This document shows positions 38,563 to 47,339 of a stretch of 64,000 nt of DNA, one piece after another. The stretch's first letter is position 1. Each line of letters starts with the position of its first letter. The stretch is from positions 124,001-188,000 of the forward strand of contig CAJTFN010000004.1 in the NCBI GenBank assembly GCA_910575815.1. The letters are read 5' to 3'. A program made the translations under genes and the position numbers. The notes beneath the pieces were generated by a model. That model was not told the origin of the DNA. It ran no database searches and was given only the letters and a program-made list of their open reading frames with translations. The DNA is from Oscillospiraceae bacterium (GTDB lineage: Bacteria; Bacillota; Clostridia; Oscillospirales; Oscillospiraceae).

Positions 38563-40521
38563 TCAAATCGCCAGCGCTGCCTGATAGGCTTCATGAATCG
38601 CGTTCAATGCCAGCCGGGGGGCCGCCAGCGCGTCGCCCACCACATAGCAGGGGATTCCCGCCTGGGCGCAGGCGTCCTGCAAATCCTGAGAGGGCGCCGG
38701 CTTGGAGCCAATGGCCATGACCACCAGGTCCGCCTCCAGCACCCGCTCCCGGCCCTCCTGCTCCACGACCACCGCGTCCGCCCGGATTTCCTTACAAGTG
38801 GTGTTGACCAGAACTTGGATATCCTCCTGGGCCATGGCCATCTGCGTGCCGATCTGCCGCAGCTGTCCCAGCTCCCCTAGAACCGTGTCCTTCATTTCCA
38901 CCACCGTCACGCTGGAGCCCTTTTCCGCCAAATACTCGGCGGCCTCCATGCCCACCAGGCCGCCGCCGATGACCACAGCCTTGCCAGCGGGCACTTCCCT
39001 CTGGGCCAGGAGCTTGTGGGACTCCACCACGAAGCTCTGGTCCGCTCCGGGAATTTTGGGGATAATCGGCCTGGAGCCCACGGCGATGATGACGGCGTCC
39101 GGCTGTTCCTCCGCGATGAGCCCAGGCGTCACCGGGGTTTCCATGCGGATCTCCACCCCCAGCTCCCGGATATTCTCCACGGCCATTCGCGCGGCCCTCT
39201 GGAAATCTCCCTTGCGGGGAGCGGCGCCAGCCAAAACAAACTGTCCGCCCAGGGCATCCCCCGCTTCGCAAAGAATGGGGCGATGGCCGCGCTTATACAG
39301 GGCATCCGCCGCCTCCACGCCGGCGATGCCGCCGCCGGCGATCAGCACCTTCTTAGCCTCGGACGCCGGGCGCAGGGCCATGGCCTCTTCCTCCAAAACG
39401 GCGGGGTTCCGCAGACAGGTGATGTGCTTTACGGCGGGGTCCGCCAAGCTGCGGCAGAAATAGTCGTAGCAGCCCTGGTCACAGCCGATGCAGTATTTGA
39501 TGGCGTTCAGTTTTCCGGCCCTGGCCTTGTTACAGAACTCGGGATCGGCCAGCTGGGCCCGGGCCATGACCACCAGGTCCGCCTGATCCCTCGCCAAAAT
39601 GTCCTCCGCCATCTCCGGCGTATTGATCCGCCCGCAGGGCATGGTCAGCAGCCCGGTCTCCCGGCGGATACGGGCGGCGGGCTCCACATTGAAGCCGTGG
39701 GGAATGTCTACGGGCGCCACCTCGTACACCGTGGCCGCAGTCAGGATATTGCCCCGGGAGATGTTCAAAACGTCCACCCCAGCTTCCCCGGCCCACTTGC
39801 AGAACTGGATGACCTCCTCAATCGTCAGGCCTCCCTCCAGCATGTCGTCCTGGCAGTCGATCCGCATGAACAGGGGCATTCCCTCCGGCATGCTGGCCCG
39901 GATGGCCCGGATGCAGGCCAGGGGGAATTTGCTGCGGTTTTCAAGGCTGCCGCCCCAGCCGTCCGTGCGGCGGTTGATGCCGCCGGAGAGGAAGGAGTGC
40001 GGCAGATAGTTGTGGGCACAGTGGAACTCGATGGAATCGATTCCGGCCTCTACCACCCGGCGGGCCGCCTGGCCGTACGCCTCTACAATGGATTGTATCC
40101 GTTCCTCTGTGATGCCCGGAACCGTATACTCCGGAGAGAGCGGCATGTCCGAGGGCAGCAATATCTGCGCCTGCGGGTCGCTGGCCACCGCCAGACCGCC
40201 CTGCCACAGCTGAATCGCTGTCCGGCCTCCGGCGGCGCGGACCGCGTCGCAGAGCTTCTTCATCCCCGGGATGTAGCGGTCATCCGCAATGGAGAGGAAT
40301 CCATGGGGGGCGCTGGCGGTGTCCACGGAGCAAACCTCAATGGTGTTCAGCCCGCAGCCGCCCTTTGCCCGGGACACATGGTAGGCGATCAGCTTGTCCG
40401 TCACCATGCGCCCGTCTTCGCTGGACGCGCTCTCATGGGTCCCCATAGCGGACATTACCACCCGGTTGCGCAGTTCCAGATCCCGGATTTTGATGGGGGA
40501 AAACAGTTTTTCAAATGACAT
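38563..40521 (-). CDS. Old-yellow-enzyme Fe-S flavoenzyme (FadH/BaiCD-BaiH type)
   Basis: A 652-residue NADH:flavin oxidoreductase of the 2,4-dienoyl-CoA reductase family. An FMN TIM barrel (residues 1-340: FSPIKIRDLELRNRVVMSAM, FHCAHNYLPHSFLSGGINRR) is followed by a 4Fe-4S site, CIGCDQGCYDYFC plus a Cys in HITCLRNP. An FAD/NAD-binding half comes next (VLIAGGGIAGVEAADAL near 388; VVIGGGLVGMEAAEYLAEKG near 530). Relatives reduce enoyl-CoA or bile-acid and steroid double bonds. ATG 40521 is chosen because GAGGAGG lies upstream; the frame extends to 40551. First gene of a leftward cluster with SDR and NTF2-like genes and a divergent AraC regulator. Confidence 0.88.
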   Translation of the reverse strand: MSFEKLFSPIKIRDLELRNRVVMSAMGTHESASSEDGRMVTDKLIAYHVSRAKGGCGLNTIEVCSVDTASAPHGFLSIADDRYIPGMKKLCDAVRAAGGRTAIQLWQGGLAVASDPQAQILLPSDMPLSPEYTVPGITEERIQSIVEAYGQAARRVVEAGIDSIEFHCAHNYLPHSFLSGGINRRTDGWGGSLENRSKFPLACIRAIRASMPEGMPLFMRIDCQDDMLEGGLTIEEVIQFCKWAGEAGVDVLNISRGNILTAATVYEVAPVDIPHGFNVEPAARIRRETGLLTMPCGRINTPEMAEDILARDQADLVVMARAQLADPEFCNKARAGKLNAIKYCIGCDQGCYDYFCRSLADPAVKHITCLRNPAVLEEEAMALRPASEAKKVLIAGGGIAGVEAADALYKRGHRPILCEAGDALGGQFVLAGAAPRKGDFQRAARMAVENIRELGVEIRMETPVTPGLIAEEQPDAVIIAVGSRPIIPKIPGADQSFVVESHKLLAQREVPAGKAVVIGGGLVGMEAAEYLAEKGSSVTVVEMKDTVLGELGQLRQIGTQMAMAQEDIQVLVNTTCKEIRADAVVVEQEGRERVLEADLVVMAIGSKPAPSQDLQDACAQAGIPCYVVGDALAAPRLALNAIHEAYQAALAI

Positions 40522-40850
40522 TCTTTCTACCTCCTCAGCCGCTTTGTCCATTTGCCGTACATAGCCCCTTCCGGGGTTGCCTCCCCGGAGGCGTTTCCTC
40601 TATGCCCGCAACGAACGTTTTTGTCCCTCACTTTGATCTCTATTATAACAGGTAAAATTCGACAAGGATTTGAAGAGAATCCAAAACTGCTGGCAGCACC
40701 TTCACTAGAAAGCCCCTTTTTTCCCGAATTCCACGGCAGTTATCCTCGGTTTCCTCCGCCTCCTTAACGCTTTTACCGGACCGGCCTCCTGTTTGATGTA
40801 CAAAAAAACACAGATTGCTCTGCTTTTTTCATAAAACCCCTGGAAAACCA

Positions 40851-40880
40851 TTGAATTCTCAGGGCCATTGCCTGTATAAT
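40851..40880 (+). promoter_or_regulatory. Promoter of the AraC gene
   Basis: TTGAAT (40851-40856), 18 bp, TATAAT (40875-40880). On the opposite strand a lone TATAAT (40642-40647) without a good -35 precedes the flavoenzyme gene, as expected for an activator-dependent promoter. Apart from these, 40522-40911 holds nothing clear. Confidence 0.6.
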
Positions 40881-40911
40881 GTTTTTATGAATACAAGGGG
40901 AGGCGGCGCCA

Positions 40912-41805
40912 GTGGAACAAATTGTAAAGATGTTGAAAAAACCGTGCAAATACTTCACCGCCGATTCTTCCCGCTACGGCGCCGTCCAAACCTATACCGC
41001 CGCGGGGTCGACCCCCTTTTTTTGGGAGGACGAATGTGTCATCTTCTACGTCCGTTCCGGCTCCGGTTTTCTCCGCGCCAACCAGGCCCTATATCCTCTG
41101 CGGCCGGGATGCCTGTGCAGCCTCCACCAATTTCATGTGTTTCGATTCGAAGCCCCTCCGGAGGCGCCCTTGTCCCTGGAGGCCATCGTCTACCCCTACC
41201 CGGAAATGGCCTACTTCGACACCGGCTACACGGAAGAGGACCTGGCCTTTGGCGAATCCGCCGTCGTCCGGCCGCTGACGGAGGAGGATTGCCGGCAGAT
41301 CGAGCAGCTTCTGCATCTCTACCGGGAGGAATCTCAGCTCATGGACGAAGACAGCCGGCTCATCCGCCTCTCCATTCAGGACCAGCTGCGGGCCTTGTAT
41401 GGAACCGCCAAGCCTGTTCCTTCCCTTTACCCCACGCCCTTGTGCGGGCAAATCTTCCTCTATATCGGTCAACACAGCCTCAAGGCTTTAACCGCTGCCT
41501 CCGTGGCAGAGTACTTTCAGCTCTCCCCTCTCCAGCTGAACCGGGAACTGCGCCGGGTTTGTCTGGAAGGCTTTAGCGCCGTGCTTCGCCACGCCCAGGT
41601 TTGCAACGCGTGCACCTGTCTGCTGCGCAGCAACGTCACGGGAACCATGATGGCGAAGTTCGCGGGATTCAAAAGCGAAAGCGCCCTCTACCGCGACTTT
41701 TTAAAGCTGCGGTGCGCCAACAAAAAATTCACATACAGTATATCTTGCATATTTTTGCGGCTTGTGCTATACTGGTTTCCGCTAAGTGGCGGCGCAGTAT
41801 TCTAG
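40912..41805 (+). CDS. AraC-family regulator with atypical C-terminus
   Basis: A 297-residue AraC regulator. A cupin-like sensing domain (residues 20-110, FYVRSGSGFLRANQALYPLR) precedes two helix-turn-helices (ALTAASVAEYFQLSPLQLNR near 190; GTMMAKFAGFKSESALYRDF near 244). The usual end after the second motif is replaced by a hydrophobic tail that runs into the promoter of the following non-coding RNA. The natural end of the gene was therefore probably lost or altered. GTG 40912 has GGGGAGG 8 nt upstream. It is divergent from the flavoenzyme gene and probably activates that cluster. Confidence 0.75.
   Translation: MEQIVKMLKKPCKYFTADSSRYGAVQTYTAAGSTPFFWEDECVIFYVRSGSGFLRANQALYPLRPGCLCSLHQFHVFRFEAPPEAPLSLEAIVYPYPEMAYFDTGYTEEDLAFGESAVVRPLTEEDCRQIEQLLHLYREESQLMDEDSRLIRLSIQDQLRALYGTAKPVPSLYPTPLCGQIFLYIGQHSLKALTAASVAEYFQLSPLQLNRELRRVCLEGFSAVLRHAQVCNACTCLLRSNVTGTMMAKFAGFKSESALYRDFLKLRCANKKFTYSISCIFLRLVLYWFPLSGGAVF
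41745..41773 (+). promoter_or_regulatory. Promoter of the OLE RNA / oapA-dxs block
   Basis: TTGCAT (41745-41750), 17 bp, TATACT (41768-41773). It lies inside the last codons of the AraC frame and gives a start near 41780. Confidence 0.65.
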
Positions 41806-42412
41806 TCAGATCTGCCGTTTCCTAGGGAGGGCCTAAAAATCCTCTGAAGGGCACATCGATGAAACCCGTGGTGCCTGCTTGATACGCCCAGTTTTGGGTG
41901 GGTGCTGGGGGGAAGCGCGCGCGGCGCGCTTGCGGACTCAGGGCGTTTTCCAATGGCATGGTTTATCCGACCCTGTTTCCGTGGAGACCTGTTCTTGTGC
42001 GTGGACGTACTCCCTCTGTGGTAATTCCGGCCTGCGTACGAAACAGATTGTGAACCTGCAATGCGGTGCATCGGTTTTTCCGTAACGCTGTGTGCAGACG
42101 TAGCCTGCCTTGAGTGGGGCGGGTGGATTAGGGAACTACACGGCGGAACCCCGGCCAGGGCTCTTCCGTGATCGCCCTTTGAAACCCGGTTTGCAAAAGA
42201 GGCTAACGAAGCGGACGGACTGTGGTGGAAATCACCTAGGCTGTCTTCACCGGGCGAAAAAAGGATTGCAGTGCGGACTAAGTGGCAATCGGGTAGCGCG
42301 GACGGGCAACGCTGCGCCGGAGGGCTGAAAGGGGAACCGCCTCTATCGGCAACGAGGGGTGTGCTCCGGGGAAATCCAACCCGTACCTAAGCCGTAAGAT
42401 TTACTTTTTTTG
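41780..42412 (+). ncRNA. ole: OLE RNA (ornate, large, extremophilic non-coding RNA)
   Basis: About 630 nt without any coding frame, preceded by a good promoter and rich in GC stems such as GAAGCGCGCGCGGCGCGCTT (from 41913) and CCCAGTTTTGGGTGGG. It ends near a GTAA-GAT-TTAC stem followed by seven T residues (about 42400-42412). OLE RNA is a ~600-nt membrane-associated ribonucleoprotein RNA of Firmicutes, linked to stress and magnesium responses. The assignment rests on size, position directly before oapA and dxs-tlyA-nadK-argR-recN (its standard location), and sequence such as CCTAGGGAGGGCCTAAA that recalls its conserved 5' part. It was not tested against a covariance model. The 160 nt to oapA hold only GC-rich hairpins. 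Confidence 0.82.
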
Positions 42413-42573
42413 CTGCCGCCAGCTTAGCGACTCAATCCGGCTCTCCGGAGGGACGTCTTCCGGCCCGCCGGAGGAGACGGGTTTTCCAGCGCCTGCGGTG
42501 CTGGGAACCCTGCGTATTACAGAATTTGGAAGTTTGAAGGACGCCTGCGGGGGCGGCCTCCAGGGAGGTTCCT

Positions 42574-43116
42574 TTGAAAAAAACACAGAAGGGGAAGTCC
42601 CCTTCCCCATACCGTTGGGCCATTACGGTCTTTTTGATGGCGGTGGCCCTGTCCGCCGTGCTGAGTCTGGCGTCGGAGTCGATGCTGGAGGGCGCGGGTG
42701 TGGCCGCCGCTCTTTTGATGCTGGCGCTGTTCATTGGCCTTGGCATTTTGTTTGACATTATCGGCGTGGCAGTGACGGCGGCGGATCCCAAGCCCTTTCA
42801 CGCCATGGCCGCCCATAAGGAGAAGGGGGCCAAAGAATCCCTGATGCTGCTGCGGAACGCGGGAAGGGTTTCCAGTGTCTGCAACGACGTGGTGGGGGAC
42901 ATCTGCGGCATCGTCAGCGGCGCCACCGGCGCGGTGATCGTGACCCAACTCCAGCGGGCGCTGAATCTGCGCACAATGCTGATCTCCGTGGCCGTCACCG
43001 CCCTGGTCTCCGGACTGACCATCGGCGGCAAGGCTCTGGGAAAGACCGTGGCTCTGAAAAAGAGCACCCGGGTGGTCTACTGGGCCGGCCGGTTTTTGCA
43101 CCTGTTCCATGGATGA
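42574..43116 (+). CDS. oapA: OapA, OLE-associated membrane protein
   Basis: A 180-residue membrane protein with a basic start (KKTQKGKSPSPYRW) and about four helices. It matches OapA, the protein that binds OLE RNA and holds it at the membrane. The most conserved parts are present: LFDIIGVAVTAADPKPFHAM near residues 56-75, then LRNAGRVSSVCNDVVGDICG and IVSGATGA. OapA resembles DUF21-type magnesium transport domains and is linked to Mg2+ homeostasis and stress tolerance. The start is TTG 42574 with GGGAGG 7 nt upstream. It lies between OLE RNA and dxs as in Bacillus halodurans. Confidence 0.9.
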   Translation: MKKTQKGKSPSPYRWAITVFLMAVALSAVLSLASESMLEGAGVAAALLMLALFIGLGILFDIIGVAVTAADPKPFHAMAAHKEKGAKESLMLLRNAGRVSSVCNDVVGDICGIVSGATGAVIVTQLQRALNLRTMLISVAVTALVSGLTIGGKALGKTVALKKSTRVVYWAGRFLHLFHG

Positions 43117-43293
43117 CATATTTTCAAACGAACTCTGGGCAAGCATTGGACCGATGGACATATGTGAACGAGTTTAACGAGGCAGGTGGCATGATTTTCC
43201 GGAAGGGCATGGGTTCCTGCGAAAGGCTCCGAAGGAGTTCCGCCGCCCATCCGGTGTTCCCTTATTCGGAACCAAGGTTCTAAAGGAGGCCCC

Positions 43294-45153
43294 ATGGTAT
43301 TGGAATCCATACATTCCCCCGCCGACGTCAAAGCATTGGCGGACGGTCAGCTCCCCCAGCTTTGTCAGGAGCTGAGGGAGTTTCTTGTAAACAGTCTCTC
43401 CCGAACCGGGGGGCATCTGGCCTCCAACCTGGGGACGGTGGAGCTGACGGTGGCCATTCACCGGGTGTTTGACACGGAGCGGGACCGGCTGGTCTTCGAT
43501 GTGGGGCACCAGTGCTATGTGCACAAAATCCTCACGGGCCGGGGAGACCAGTTTTCTACCCTCCGCCAGCTGGACGGCCTCTCCGGTTTTCCAAAGCCCC
43601 GAGAGAGCGTTCATGACGCCTTCATTGCCGGCCACGCTTCCAATTCGGTCTCCGTGGCTCTGGGCATGGCCCGGGCCAGGACCCTGGGGGGGAAGGACTA
43701 CTGCGTGCTGGCCCTGATTGGCGACGGGGCGTTAACGGGAGGCCTGGCGTACGAAGGACTGAACAACGCCGGAGCCTCCGGCGAGCCGTTGATCGTCATT
43801 CTCAACGACAACGGCATGTCCATCAACCCCAATGTGGGAGCCATTCCCTCTCACTTGGCCCGGCTGCGGTCCAAGCCTGCCTATTACCACTTTAAAAAGT
43901 GGTATCGGAGCCTCTTTGGCCCCCGGCCCAGCCGGAACCCCCTCTACCGATTCAATCACCGGGTGAAAACCTCGTTGAAAAAGACGCTTTGGCCTGGGAG
44001 TACCCTCTTTGAGGACATGGGCTTCACCTATTTGGGTCCCATCGACGGCCATGACCTGTCCCGGCTCTGCGACATGCTGAGCTGGGCCAAGGAGCTCCAC
44101 TGCCCGGTGCTGCTTCACGTGAATACCATCAAGGGCAAGGGCGTCCCCTTTGCCCAGCGAAACCCGGATATGTACCACGGCGTAGGGCCCTTCGACCCGG
44201 AGACAGGGCGTTTGCGGGGCGAGGGGGGAGAGACCTTTTCCTCAGTCTTTGGCAAGACCATGGCGGACTGCGCCCGGGCGGACCCCCGGGTTTGCGCCAT
44301 CACGGCCGCCATGGCCGATGGCACGGGCCTGAGCGGCTTTGCCAAGGCTTTTCCGAAGCGCTTTTTCGACGTGGGCATTGCCGAGGGCCACGGGGTCTCT
44401 ATGGCGGCCGGTATGGCGTCCCAGGGGCTGCTGCCGGTCTTCGCCGTCTACTCCACTTTCCTCCAGCGGGGCTACGATATGCTGATTCACGACGTGGCTC
44501 TGGAGGGGCTCCATGTGGTGTTGGGAGTGGACCGGGCGGGGCTGGTGGGGGCCGACGGGGAAACGCACCACGGCTGCTTTGATGCGCTGTTCCTCTCGGA
44601 GCTGCCGGGATTTACCGTTCTTTGCCCCGCCAACTTCGCGGAGCTGCGGCGGATGCTGCGAAGCGCCCTTTTTGAGCGGAGCGGCCCGGTGGCGGTTCGC
44701 TATCCCCGAGGCGGGGAGGGGGCGTTTCGGGAGGATACCTCGGACCGGCCGGTGGCCTGCCTCCGGGAGGGACGGCACGCCACACTGTTAAGCTACGGCG
44801 TGCCGGTGAACCGGACGCTGGAAGCCGCCGCCCTTCTGGAGAAGGAGGGTATCGAGGTCCGGGTGCTGAAGCTCAATCAGATTGCCCCTCTGGATCTGGA
44901 AATCCTGGGGGATTCTTTGGAAAAAACGGATATCCTATTGGTGTTGGAGGACTGCTTTGGCGCGGGCTGCGTGGGCCAGCGGATTGCCGCCATTTTGGCG
45001 AAGGCGGGCCGGGCCCCCAAACGGCTTCTTTTGAAGAACCTGGGCGGGACCTTCGCCCCGGAGGGCAGCGTCTCCCAGCTGGAGGCGCGGTTTGGTCTGG
45101 ACGCCGCCGGAATTGCCGGAGCGGTGCGGGAGGCGTTGATGCATGAACAATAA
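43294..45153 (+). CDS. dxs: 1-deoxy-D-xylulose-5-phosphate synthase
   Basis: A 619-residue thiamine-diphosphate enzyme that joins pyruvate and glyceraldehyde-3-phosphate, the first step of the MEP isoprenoid pathway. Residues 60-80 read FDVGHQCYVHKILTGR. The ThDP/Mg motif is GDGALTGGLAYEGLNNAG near 147 with NDNGMSIN near 172, and the transketolase middle and C-terminal domains are complete (DRAGLVGADGETHHG near 410). AAGGAGG precedes ATG 43294. It sits behind oapA and overlaps tlyA by 11 bp, so it belongs to the long OLE-associated operon. Confidence 0.95.
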   Translation: MVLESIHSPADVKALADGQLPQLCQELREFLVNSLSRTGGHLASNLGTVELTVAIHRVFDTERDRLVFDVGHQCYVHKILTGRGDQFSTLRQLDGLSGFPKPRESVHDAFIAGHASNSVSVALGMARARTLGGKDYCVLALIGDGALTGGLAYEGLNNAGASGEPLIVILNDNGMSINPNVGAIPSHLARLRSKPAYYHFKKWYRSLFGPRPSRNPLYRFNHRVKTSLKKTLWPGSTLFEDMGFTYLGPIDGHDLSRLCDMLSWAKELHCPVLLHVNTIKGKGVPFAQRNPDMYHGVGPFDPETGRLRGEGGETFSSVFGKTMADCARADPRVCAITAAMADGTGLSGFAKAFPKRFFDVGIAEGHGVSMAAGMASQGLLPVFAVYSTFLQRGYDMLIHDVALEGLHVVLGVDRAGLVGADGETHHGCFDALFLSELPGFTVLCPANFAELRRMLRSALFERSGPVAVRYPRGGEGAFREDTSDRPVACLREGRHATLLSYGVPVNRTLEAAALLEKEGIEVRVLKLNQIAPLDLEILGDSLEKTDILLVLEDCFGAGCVGQRIAAILAKAGRAPKRLLLKNLGGTFAPEGSVSQLEARFGLDAAGIAGAVREALMHEQ

Positions 45154-45967
45154 AAAGAGACTGGACCTGCTGCTGGTGGAGCGGGGATTGGAGGAGAGCC
45201 GCCAGCGGGCCCAGGCGGTCATTATGAGCGGGCAGGTCTTTGTGGACGGCCGCCGGGTGGACAAGTCCGGCGCCGCCGTGGCGGAGACCGCCCGGATTGA
45301 GATCCGGGGGGACAAGCTGCCCTATGTCAGCCGGGGCGGATGGAAGCTGGAGAAGGCCATGGCGGTCTTTCCCATCCGCCTGGAGAGAGCCGTCTGCGCC
45401 GACATTGGGGCCTCCACCGGGGGGTTTACCGACTGCATGCTCCAAAACGGCGCGGCCAAGGTTTTCGCTGTGGACGTGGGCCGGGGACAGCTGGCCTGGA
45501 AGCTGCGAAACGATCCCCGGGTGGTTTGCCTGGAGCGGACAAACGCCCGGTATCTCAGCCGGGAGCAAGTGCCGGAGGAGCTGGCCTTCGCTTCGGTGGA
45601 CGTGAGCTTTATCTCCTTGAAGCTGATTCTGCCGCCTTTGGCGGCCCTGCTGGGGGAGGGGGGACAGGTGGTCTCTCTGGTGAAGCCCCAGTTTGAGGCG
45701 GGCCGGGAGAAGGTGGGGAAGAAAGGCGTGGTCCGTGACCCCGCCGTCCACCTGGAGGTCCTGGAGCGTTTTTTTGACCACGCGGCGGCGGCGGGGCTGT
45801 CGGTGCGGGGATTGACCTATTCTCCCATCCGGGGGCCGGAGGGGAACATCGAGTACCTGGGCTGGCTCCAAAAGGACGGCGAGACCGCCGCCGGGCTGGA
45901 TTTGAAGGCCCTGGTGGAGGAGTCCCACCAGGTGCTGAAGGAACACGGAGAGGGGGAGACGCCATGA
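45143..45967 (+). CDS. tlyA: TlyA-family rRNA 2'-O-methyltransferase
   Basis: A 274-residue protein annotated in this family as hemolysin A/TlyA, an S-adenosylmethionine-dependent rRNA ribose methyltransferase. It has an S4 RNA-binding domain (residues 5-65, RLDLLLVERGLEESRQRAQA) and an FtsJ-like methyltransferase domain with VCADIGASTGGFTDCML near residue 88 and ASVDVSFISLKLILPPL near 151. ATG 45143 overlaps the dxs end and its stop overlaps the nadK start, showing tight operon structure. The order dxs-tlyA-nadK-argR-recN is conserved in Firmicutes. Confidence 0.93.
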   Translation: MNNKKRLDLLLVERGLEESRQRAQAVIMSGQVFVDGRRVDKSGAAVAETARIEIRGDKLPYVSRGGWKLEKAMAVFPIRLERAVCADIGASTGGFTDCMLQNGAAKVFAVDVGRGQLAWKLRNDPRVVCLERTNARYLSREQVPEELAFASVDVSFISLKLILPPLAALLGEGGQVVSLVKPQFEAGREKVGKKGVVRDPAVHLEVLERFFDHAAAAGLSVRGLTYSPIRGPEGNIEYLGWLQKDGETAAGLDLKALVEESHQVLKEHGEGETP

Positions 45968-46842
45968 GCCCAAAAAAAATTATTCTCTGCCCCAACCCCA
46001 ACCGGGATCAGGGGATGAAGACCACCCGGGCCGCCGAGGCGATTTTGCGGGAGATGGGCTTTCAGACGGTGGTCTGCTCCCCCTTCCGGGACCGGAAGGA
46101 GGGGGCGTTTGCGGATTACGATGTGCTGCCCCTGCCCCAGGAGCTCCGGGGAGCGGATTTGCTGATTACCTTCGGCGGCGACGGAACCATCCTCCATTTG
46201 GCCAAGCTGGCAGCGCTGCACAAGATGCCGGTGCTGGGGGTGAACATGGGGGGACTGGGCTTTGTGGCCGAGCTGGAGGCCGGAGAGCTGGGCCTGCTGC
46301 GGAAGCTGAAGGACTGGCAGTTTGAGATGGAACAGCGGATGATGCTGGATGTGTCCGTCTTTCGGGACGGGCGGCAGATTTACACGAATCTGGGCTTGAA
46401 CGAGGCGGTGATCCGGGAGGGACCCATCTCCCATGTCATTCACCTGAAGGTCTCCTCCGACGGGCGGCATCTGGCGGACATCGCCGGCGACGGCGTAATC
46501 GTCGCCACGCCCACGGGATCCACAGCCTACTCTCTCTCCGCCGGCGGGCCGGTGGTGGAGCCGGTGGCCCAAACCATGGTGCTGTGCCCCATCTGCATCC
46601 ACAATATGCGCTTTTCCTCCTATGTCCTCTCCCCGGAGCACACGCTGACGGTGGAGCTGGAACGGAACGGGCGGAAGCCGGTGTACCTCTTTGTGGACGA
46701 GAGCCGGGCTTTTGCCCTGCGGGCCGACGACAAGATCCAGATTCGCCGCTCCCGGTACGTGACCCGGCTGGTGCGGCTGACGGAGCGGAGCTTTTGCGAG
46801 ATCTTCGCCCAAAAAATGCTGCCGGGAGGGCTGGAAGGATGA
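45964..46842 (+). CDS. nadK: NAD kinase
   Basis: A 292-residue ATP-NAD kinase that makes NADP. The signature GGDGTILHL near residues 66-74 and the NAD-site segments NMGGLGFVAEL and ATPTGSTAYSLSAGGPVV are intact. The length is normal. It overlaps tlyA at the start (ATGA, 45964-45967) and argR at the end (ATGA, 46839-46842). Confidence 0.95.
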   Translation: MSPKKIILCPNPNRDQGMKTTRAAEAILREMGFQTVVCSPFRDRKEGAFADYDVLPLPQELRGADLLITFGGDGTILHLAKLAALHKMPVLGVNMGGLGFVAELEAGELGLLRKLKDWQFEMEQRMMLDVSVFRDGRQIYTNLGLNEAVIREGPISHVIHLKVSSDGRHLADIAGDGVIVATPTGSTAYSLSAGGPVVEPVAQTMVLCPICIHNMRFSSYVLSPEHTLTVELERNGRKPVYLFVDESRAFALRADDKIQIRRSRYVTRLVRLTERSFCEIFAQKMLPGGLEG

Positions 46843-47288
46843 AAAACAACCGTCAGGCGATGATTCTGGAGATCATCGCCCAGGAGAGCGTGGAGACCCA
46901 GGAACAGCTTTTGAATCTCCTTCAGGACCGGGGCATCCGCTGCACCCAGGCCACCATTTCCCGGGACATTAAGCAGCTGCACCTCATCAAGGAGCCGGTG
47001 GGCCAGGGGGTATACAAATACGCCGTCTCAGGGAACCGAACCAAGCTGAATCTGGCGGAAAAGCTGAGGACAATCTTCCGGGAGTGCATTGTCAGCATTG
47101 ACTATGCCCAGAACATCGTGGTGATTAAAACCATGCCGGGTTTGGCAAACGGGGCCTGCTCGGCTTTGGATAATATGGAAATCGGGGACATTGTAGGCTC
47201 CCTGGCGGGGGACGACACGGCGTTGCTGGTGATGCGGAACACCGAGGCGGCGGCGCTGCTGTGCGAGGAGATCAAGGAGATGCTCTAG
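46839..47288 (+). CDS. argR: Arginine repressor
   Basis: A 149-residue ArgR/AhrC protein, a hexameric repressor of arginine biosynthesis and activator of catabolism. The N-terminal winged helix contains CTQATISRDIKQLHLIK (residues 33-49). The C-terminal oligomerisation and arginine-binding domain has LANGACSALDNMEIGDIVG and the GDDTALLVM motif. ATG 46839 lies after GGAAGG and overlaps the nadK stop. No arginine genes are in the window. This recN-adjacent location is the usual one. Confidence 0.94.
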   Translation: MKNNRQAMILEIIAQESVETQEQLLNLLQDRGIRCTQATISRDIKQLHLIKEPVGQGVYKYAVSGNRTKLNLAEKLRTIFRECIVSIDYAQNIVVIKTMPGLANGACSALDNMEIGDIVGSLAGDDTALLVMRNTEAAALLCEEIKEML

Positions 47289-47339
47289 GCTTGCCGCCCC
47301 GCGTTTGCGATAAGCATTTGGAAAAGGAGGAGCGCCGCT

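Noticed and set aside
38990..40518. 500-residue rightward frame across the flavoenzyme gene
   Set aside because: The opposite strand carries complete FMN, Fe-S and FAD motifs; this frame has none.
41780..42412. RNase P RNA, tmRNA or 6S RNA as identity of the long non-coding stretch
   Set aside because: The GAGGAAAGTCCGGGC core of RNase P and a tmRNA tag frame are absent, and size plus oapA-dxs context fit OLE.
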